From Chlamydomonas sphaeroides (lineage: Eukaryota; Chlorophyta; Chlorophyceae; Chlamydomonadales; Chlamydomonadaceae): a stretch of DNA of 15,017 bases. The notes under the pieces are model-generated. The model was not told where the DNA came from, ran no database searches, and saw only the letters and a program-made list of their open reading frames with translations. Both the position numbers and the translations under genes were made by a program. This document shows positions 9,362-15,017 of this stretch, piece by piece. The stretch covers positions 72,234 to 87,250 of the forward strand of contig BDDC01000206.1 in NCBI GenBank assembly GCA_001662425.1, read 5' to 3'. The first letter of the stretch is position 1. Every line of letters starts with the position of its first letter.

Positions 9362-9760
9362 TCAGTCGACGGTCGCGTGCAGTGCCGACGTCGCCATGCA
9401 CGCTGGCGGCCGCGCCGCCGTCGTGCAGCACCGGAGCGTAGAGCGGCGGCGGCGGCGGTGGCAGCGGCCACGCCGGGGTTCGAGGCCGCGGCCGCCGTCA
9501 GTGCGCGGCGGAAAGCACGCGCCACCTGCGGCCGAGGGGCAAGGCGAGCGGGGTGGTCGAGTGGAGTCATGACATGGGTGGCGGTGGCGCGTGCTAGGGT
9601 GCCAGGGGGCGCGACGGTCGGGTGGTCGAGGGAGCGCGCCGGCATGGGTAGGCGGGGCTGGGTCGGGATGGGGCTGCACGTGTTTGGTCAACCAGCCGCA
9701 CATAGCTGATGGCGTCATCCGCAGGGCCCAGCGCGGAATCCACTTCGCACATGCACACAC
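9362..9760 (-). other. Possible further exons at the 3' end of the unrecognised gene
   Basis: After a pyrimidine-rich TTCCTCTCAG at 9770-9761 the minus strand reads DSALGPADDAISYVRL, ending at a weak GT donor at 9692. A second acceptor GGCCGCAG at 9533-9526 precedes VARAFRRALTAAAASNPGVA. Joining the two keeps phase 0. I found no suitable upstream donor in the right phase without an unusually short intron of 40 nt, so this remains a suggestion and conflicts with the simple stop at 9715. Confidence 0.25.
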
Positions 9761-11399
9761 CTGAGAGGAAGCGCCGGCTCCAGCGGCTGTGAGGGCCCAC
9801 CGCCCCATGACCGCCGCTGGCCGCCGTCCGTCAGTCGAAGCGGTGGCTGCAGCGGCGGCGGCGCCGACAGCAGGCGCGGCGGCAGCATGGCCCTTGAGGC
9901 TGCGGCCGAAGGAGTCAGCTTGGGCCGGGGCGGCTGCATGGTTGCCTCCCGCAACGTGAAGGAACTAAGGAGCACGGTGGCCCGGGGGTTGGGCAGGAGC
10001 GCTGTGGCCGTGCGGTCGAGCTGGAGGAGGCCATTCTGCAACAGGCGCGCAGGCTGGCGAGCAGCCGAGGGCTGCGGCAGGGGCTGGGGAGGCGCCAGGC
10101 CGCGGACGCGCAGGCGGGGGTCCGTGGGAGGCGAGAACGGGCTGTCGCAGGGCGGGTAGAGGGGAGGAGCGGGGTGGGCGGCAGGGGCGGAGGCCGCCTT
10201 CCCTAGCTGATAGGCGGCACCGGCGCTGGCTGCTGGCCTCAGCGGCGGCGGCGCGCTGCCTGCCGCCGCCAGACGCTGTGCGCTCGCCGCCACCTGCCGC
10301 CGCTGTCGGAGGCGCATCAGGGCTGGCAGCCGCGAGAGCAGCTGCGTGGCGTCATCGCTGCTGCTGAAGACGCCCAGGTCTTGCAGCCAGCAGCTAACGG
10401 AGGACGGGACTGAGGCGGCGGCGGCTGCTTGGGGCGGCGGCGGCGCGGCCGTGCCGGGGAGGCTCACGCCCCACAGGGCCGCACCGACGGGCCCGTCGCC
10501 GCCGGCGGGGGCAGGCGAGGCCGGCGCACCGCCGCCCTGGCCACCGGACGGCGCGGGGCTGTAGAGCACTCCCACAAAGCCGTCGGCGATGGGAAGCAGC
10601 TCACGGATGGCTGCGCCTGTGTTGGTGAAAGCACGGTAGAGTGGCCTCATCTGGACTGTCACGGAATGCCGAGTACGCTGAAACCAGTACCCCAAAAACC
10701 AGCTACACCAGAGGATTTGGAGACGTACCTGTGGGCAGGCTGCCGCGAAGGGCCTTCAGGAGCTGAAGCCTGCGCTCCTGCGCAGCGGCTCCTGGCTCCG
10801 CGCGGCAGCTGTCGGACTTCGCAGTACCGGGCGAGTTCGCAGACACTGGGGAGGAGGTGCCATCGCTGGTGCGCCGGCGCTTAGCGCAGGGTTCCTCGGT
10901 CTCTAGGCTGTGGCTGCGACGCAGCGACGCGCACAGACTGGAAGCTGCGATGGGTGTCGTCACCACACCGCGGTTGACGGTCGCAATGCCCGAGGACTCG
11001 CTGCCTTTGCTGATGAATGATGATGTATGACGGCTGCTTTGCTGCAGCGCAGCCGCGATATGCGAAGAGGCACGTGCGTGGGACTCACGACGAGAGTCGG
11101 ACAGTGCGTTGCCGAAGCCCAGTGGCCACGCACGACCGTGCTCGCCAATCCTGTTGACAGCGATGAAGATATGCGTGCGTCATACCAAGCGTTGACGGAT
11201 GTTCGTAGTGGCAATTGCGATGTAATCGCGTAAACACAGAGGCGGGCATTTGCCCGTGCGCTACGCAAGGCTTCAGAGACGGCCCTTATTCTCACGCTGT
11301 GACTGCGAGCGCCGGGCAAACGTCGCTCCCGTGCGAGCTCCTTCGCTGCTTCTCACAGCCACCTCGCGCAGGGCGTGGGCTTGCCACCCCTAGAGCCAT
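9715..11399 (-). CDS. Unrecognised Ala/Pro/Ser-rich protein, three-exon model, about 488 aa
   Basis: I do not recognise this protein. Proposed exons are 11399-11296, 11150-10729 and 10655-9715, with introns of 145 and 73 nt. Splice phases 2 and 1 both match, and the joined frame is open to TGA at 9715. The exon 2 donor CACAG|GTACGT and acceptor GACAG|TCCAG are good. Exon 2 starts IGEHGRAWPLGFGNALSD and contains the KRRR cluster (125-128), which resembles a nuclear localisation signal. Exon 3 opens with QMRPLYRAFTNTGAAIRELL and ADGFVGVLYS, the most protein-like part, then becomes low-complexity Ala/Pro. The first exon and start ATG are weakly supported: C is at -3, and an out-of-frame ATG lies 11 nt upstream. 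The 3' end may differ, because CTCAG|GTGTGT at 9761 could be a donor or an acceptor. Function unknown. Confidence 0.45.
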
Positions 11400-12895
11400 C
11401 AGCGTCCATGAAGCCTCAAGTGCCTCCTTGTCCGCTGACATGGCCTGCACCGCGGGTATGACAGTGGTTGTGCGTGTGCTGAGTCAATTCGCTCTTCTCG
11501 TGTGGCAAGGCGCAGAAAGCATATAACTTTGATTAACAGAGACGAGCATGTAGTTGTCTTTTGGAAAGCCCCTCGAGCGAACTTTCTCCTGACGCACTTG
11601 TGCTGTGGTACAGGTTCCTGGCGACACCTTCCTACGGGCTACGTCACGCTTCCCAAAACTATTTTGTAGCGTACTCTGCGTTTGGGTTGTCGATATTCCC
11701 TGGTGCTGGGCAGCGCGTCTGCGGTTGGTGAAACTTACAAGTTCGAGTAGTGAACAGTCGCGCATTTGTCGCGCGCCATCGCGCAATCATGTCATCTGCT
11801 GCGCTAGGCGTTGCTGCACATACTGTAACAACACTTGACGTACCTCGTGTTGGCCGCATATATTATATGTCGCGTCCCGAAGGCACCCGAACGCGCGCGA
11901 ACAGCCTTCACAGCCTTGATAAACAGACCTACAGCGCATGGAAGCAGTCTCCATGCTGCCGCATCTGCAGGATGTCACCTGGGGAAACCTGCGGTAAGGA
12001 CACGGGCATGGACCAGCCAGCCACCTGGAGTTCCCACCCGCAACCGCGAACGCACGCCCCGTTGCTGATCATGGCATGCGTGCCATACGCTTGCTGTGAG
12101 TAGACAATTCCTTAGCCTGTAGGCAAGACTTGCACGAAGCGCCTGTGTGCCTTCGCATCAACGCTCTGGACTCGTTCGTTAGCTCCGTAGGCGCAGCTTC
12201 TCGGCTGCCAGGGCGAGCCTATGAGAGCCACGCATGGCGTGTTTACATCGGAGCCACCACAACCCTCCATCACCGCCCTCCCTGTTAGTGCAGTCCCCTA
12301 GACTAGCTCCGAGCCCAGCCCAGCAACTGAGCCGTACGCGTCGTCCGCCTTCACGGGTAATCACATCCGGGCGCATCCGTTGTCCTCCCCGCTGGCCCGT
12401 CGCCTTGCCGCGGCCTTGCCGCGGCGCGGCCTGCGCCCAAGCCTGTGCCGCGCGTGTGTATCGAAGGGGAGGGACGGCGGGGCGCGGGTGGTCGCGTGGG
12501 CATTATTCCTTTTGCCAAGCCCCAAGCCTTAACCTGGGCAGTGCCGGATCCCGCCTTTCTTTCAAGCGCCACAGCGCCTTGGGAAAGAAGGGGGGGAACT
12601 TGAGTTACAGTGAGCAAGGGGCCGCGGCAGGAGGCAGAGCTCCCTTGGCTCTAAGACGCACGACCGCTAGGATAGCGGCGGGCCCCAGGCAGGCACACGC
12701 TCCAGTCCCCCTTACTCGTTGAACCAGTGTGGAAATTATTGGCCGCAGCCCCCCTTAGCCCTCCGCTCCCACCACTTGGATGCACGTGCGCAGACCCACG
12801 CACGCAACTCGAGCCCGTGATCTGCACTATGGTTATGATGGGAAAGCCCGAGCCCTGAGGCAGGTATCGCACGGCCGCCGCCACACACGCCCTCG
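11400..12895. other. Region without a supported gene; less GC-rich island at about 11500-12000
   Basis: Base composition is visibly less GC-rich between about 11500 and 12000, with the near-palindrome CATATATTATATG at about 11857-11869. Open frames of 60-100 codons exist on both strands, but none has convincing start, splice and composition together. It could hold the promoter and 5' UTR of the minus-strand gene that starts near 11399. The rest of the stretch shows nothing I can name. Confidence 0.4.
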
Positions 12896-12962
12896 TCCAT
12901 GTCGGCTGGGTACGTGCTGCCGTACGTCGTTGCTGGTCGTACGCTACGGCCGTATCACGACG
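12896..12962 (+). repeat. Left 67-nt inverted arm of the MITE-like element
   Basis: Begins TCCATGTCGGCTG and ends CACGACG. It differs from the right arm at five positions, in a pattern that suggests modest age. Confidence 0.85.
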
Positions 12963-13303
12963 GCTGGCAGCACGTGTGCGTGCTCCGCCGCGTGTGGCAG
13001 CCGCGTCGTGGGCGGCAAGCGGGCAGGTCGCGGCTGGGTGCTGCCGAGGTAAAACAGAAGGACGATGCCAATAACGAGGTCTTCTCGGTGCCTTGGGAGG
13101 GGACCCGGGTAACTCGCCAGTGGGCTGTTGGGAAGCGGTGGAGCTCATTGCCAGGCGGGATACTTCTTAGCAGGGAGGACACGGACGGGGTCCCATGGCG
13201 CCAACGGGAACCGCATGCAGGCTGCGGGCCGGCAGGGGTCGACCGGATCAATGAATGTTACAGGGCCGCGCTCGCGCGCTCACTGCTATGCCATGCTGCT
13301 AAC

Positions 13304-13370
13304 CGTCGTGCTACGGCCGTAGCGTACGACCAGCAACAGCGTACGGCAGCACGTACGCAGCCGTCATGGA
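13304..13370 (-). repeat. Right 67-nt inverted arm of the MITE-like element
   Basis: Reverse complement begins TCCATGACGGCTG and ends CACGACG. Translations across the two arms share the string RTAARTQP, which comes from the repeat and not from a gene. Confidence 0.85.
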
Positions 13371-14160
13371 GGTCACACCCCAGCGTCAACATTCAACAGC
13401 CCGCCGTCGCCAGGTCCCCCACCCTGCCCTCCGGCCGTTCCGCGAGACGCGAGAGGCATGCAACGGCTCTCGGCCTGCTGCCCCGCCACCTGCAACACGC
13501 CGGCCCCTACCTGAAGAGAGTAACTCACGCAGCCGACCTCATGTTTTGCGTCGCTGCATCGAGCTTACTGCCGCACGCCACGCCAGCGTGTGCATGCCAG
13601 GTGCCAGCGACCTCCCCGACAAGACCGCGCCCGCTCCAACCAGACACGCTACTGCAGCCCTACCCATGCCTGCCACATCTACTACCTCCCATGCCGCACC
13701 CGCTACACAGCCTCGTGCCAGCCACGGCGCACCCGGCCACACCGTGCCCCGCGCCTGCCGAGCTGCCGTATCGACTCCTGCAGCCACACCGCACCCGCCA
13801 CCGCACCAGCCAGCCAGCCATCGACTGGCCATCGGGGATGGTGCCGCGCCCAGCCTCAACCACGATTAGGAGGCCTCCTGTTCACAGTATCCGACATTTA
13901 GCCATCTTCGTCCGCCTGGCCGTAGCGGCATCGGCCACGCGGCCGCGCGCCATACTGTGCCGTGCTCATGTGCCGTACTCATGTGCCCCGCCGAAAGCCC
14001 ACAGCGCGGCCCTGGCTTGCCCAGGCTCGCCACAGAAGACAGCACCGAGACAAGGCGCCAGGGTGCCGCGTCGGCGGCAGCAAGCACACACCCTGCACGC
14101 CGCACGCTGTGCACACGCAGTCGGCACAGTACGCGATTTGGCTAGCACGCCACACGTCTC
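13371..14160. other. C-rich low-complexity stretch without a supported gene
   Basis: The plus strand is rich in CCA, CAC and GCC and stays open for long distances in more than one frame, giving Pro/Ala/His-rich translations. This is the expected behaviour of stop-poor, C-rich simple sequence. No splice-consistent protein or known motif is seen. Confidence 0.5.
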
Positions 14161-14162
14161 GG

Positions 14163-14225
14163 ACAGCACAGCACAGCACAGCACAGCACAGTTCAGCACA
14201 GCACAGCACAGCACAGCACAGCACT
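14163..14225. repeat. (AGCAC)n pentanucleotide array
   Basis: About twelve copies of the 5-nt unit AGCAC, interrupted once near 14191 (GTTCAGCAC). A few AGCAC units recur at about 14353-14366. Confidence 0.95.
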
Positions 14226-14325
14226 GCGCACTAATCACGCCGCCCACATCACGCCTCACACCCACGCTACACAATGACGCGCTCAGCATGCAAGCAATTG
14301 TACAATACTGCCCCTGCCGCCATCC

Positions 14326-14366
14326 ATGCACATCACATCACATCATACATATCACAGCACAGCACG
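14326..14366. repeat. Short degenerate (CACAT)n and (AGCAC)n tract
   Basis: Three CACAT-type units run into imperfect CATAC/ATATC units and then AGCAC units. The two neighbouring arrays use related 5-nt units. Confidence 0.75.
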
Positions 14367-14786
14367 GCGCAGAAGAGCACAGGGGCGCAAACACATGCCA
14401 GCACTACGCCAGCCGCCGGCGCGGCTCAGGTGGTTGTACAGAAGATGAATGCACATGCAGCGTTTTGCAGGCGGTGTGGCCGCGGCAGCTTGCAGCACCA
14501 CAGGTCTGACACCCGCCACAGTGCACGCCAGGGCCGCAATCCAGTCCACGGGCCGCCCATGTGCTCATAAGCCTTAGCCCCCGACGAGCGCCGTCGCGCA
14601 CCACCTACACAGCAACAGCCGGGAGATTAGCAGGCAGTAGCACCCTGCAGCACACAAGCCACGTCTGCGCCATGACATCAAAACAACGGGCGCGGCGGCG
14701 CGGGGCTGGCGCGTGTTTATGCAGCACCCGCGGGCGCCCAGGCGTCCACCCCTGCTGCCACTTGCTTGGGCAACCACTACGCATCT

Positions 14787-14850
14787 GCACATCACATCAC
14801 ACCACATCACGTCACGTCACATCACACCACATCACATCACATCACGGCAC
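14787..14850. repeat. (CACAT)n pentanucleotide array with CACAC and CACGT variants
   Basis: About twelve 5-nt units of the type CACAT/CACAC/CACGT in tandem. Phase is kept through the variants, which fits slippage followed by point changes. Confidence 0.9.
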
Positions 14851-14976
14851 AGAAAAGCACGTGGCAACTATCACAGGTTGCACGACCGACGCTGGGCGCG
14901 GCAGCACGGCACGATGCTAATCGCCACCTCGTTCGGCCGCATGCTGGTCGCAGCCGTCCCAGCCGCTTGCGGGTGG

Positions 14977-15017
14977 ACCCACCCACCCACCCACCCACCC
15001 ACCCACCCACCCACCCA
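14977..15017. repeat. (ACCC)n tetranucleotide array at the window edge
   Basis: About ten perfect ACCC units running to the last base of the window, so the true length is unknown. The unit differs from the TTTTAGGG-type telomere repeat of Chlamydomonas, so this is a simple repeat and not a telomere. Confidence 0.95.

Larger units (their letters stand above)
12896..13370. mobile_element. 475-bp inverted-repeat element, MITE-like
   Basis: The left arm 12896-12962 and the reverse complement of the right arm 13304-13370 are both 67 nt and match at 62 positions without gaps. The longest shared blocks are GTACGTGCTGCCGTACG and a 26-nt block containing the palindrome TACGGCCGTA. The 341-nt interior has no convincing gene. 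Long inverted arms around a short non-coding core fit a non-autonomous DNA transposon. I see no clear target-site duplication next to the arms, so a simple inverted duplication is also possible. Confidence 0.6.

Noticed and set aside
11930..11975. Minus-strand HGDCFHAL, similar to the catalytic DGDCFFHAL motif of OTU proteases
   Set aside because: A stop follows immediately and there is no other OTU motif around, so a short chance match is more likely.
12899..14509. A 536-codon plus-strand open frame, the longest in the window
   Set aside because: It crosses both arms of the inverted repeat and the AGCAC array. The translation is Pro/Ala/His/Thr-rich and ends in HSTAQ repeats. It is open only because C-rich sequence lacks stops.
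14977..15017. ACCC array as a telomere
   Set aside because: The unit is not of the TTTTAGGG or TTTAGGG type used by green algae.

Overview
The window looks like nuclear DNA from a green alga, most likely a chlamydomonadalean (Chlamydomonas/Volvox-type) species. It is GC-rich and full of short simple repeats. Its protein-coding signal is broken into many small exons. These are bounded by GT donors, mostly of the form GTGCG/GTGGG/GTGAG, and by acceptors ending GCAG, CCAG or ACAG. No bacterial-style operon, rRNA, tRNA or CRISPR array is visible. The lineage call is inference from style only.

The one clearly recognisable gene is on the minus strand, from the ATG at 6832 to the TAG at 501. I could assemble 16 exons whose splice phases all agree, giving a 651-residue protein. 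It is a SAMHD1/VEN4-type HD-domain deoxynucleoside triphosphate triphosphohydrolase, which turns dNTPs into deoxynucleosides plus triphosphate and so sets the dNTP pool. The metal ligands, catalytic histidines and most substrate-contacting residues are present. The N-terminal SAM domain is absent, and the residues that bind the GTP activator in human SAMHD1 are changed. Introns 3, 8 and 10 each hold a degraded copy of part of a neighbouring exon. The copy of exon 3 is still in frame with a working donor site.

Leftward, 1-500 is the 3' flank of this gene with a CA microsatellite. Upstream of the gene (6833 to about 9700) lies some 2.9 kb without a convincing gene. It probably holds the 5' region of the SAMHD1-like gene, including a 7-codon upstream ORF, and the 3' end of the next gene.

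A second minus-strand gene occupies about 11399 to 9715. A three-exon model is phase-consistent and gives a 488-residue Ala/Pro/Ser-rich protein with a KRRR nuclear-localisation-like cluster. I do not recognise its family, and both ends are uncertain.

From about 11.4 kb to the right edge there is no supported gene. This part holds a less GC-rich island near 11.5-12.0 kb, a 475-bp element with 67-bp inverted arms (12896-13370) that looks like a MITE-type mobile element, and a cluster of pentanucleotide and tetranucleotide arrays that runs off the window end.
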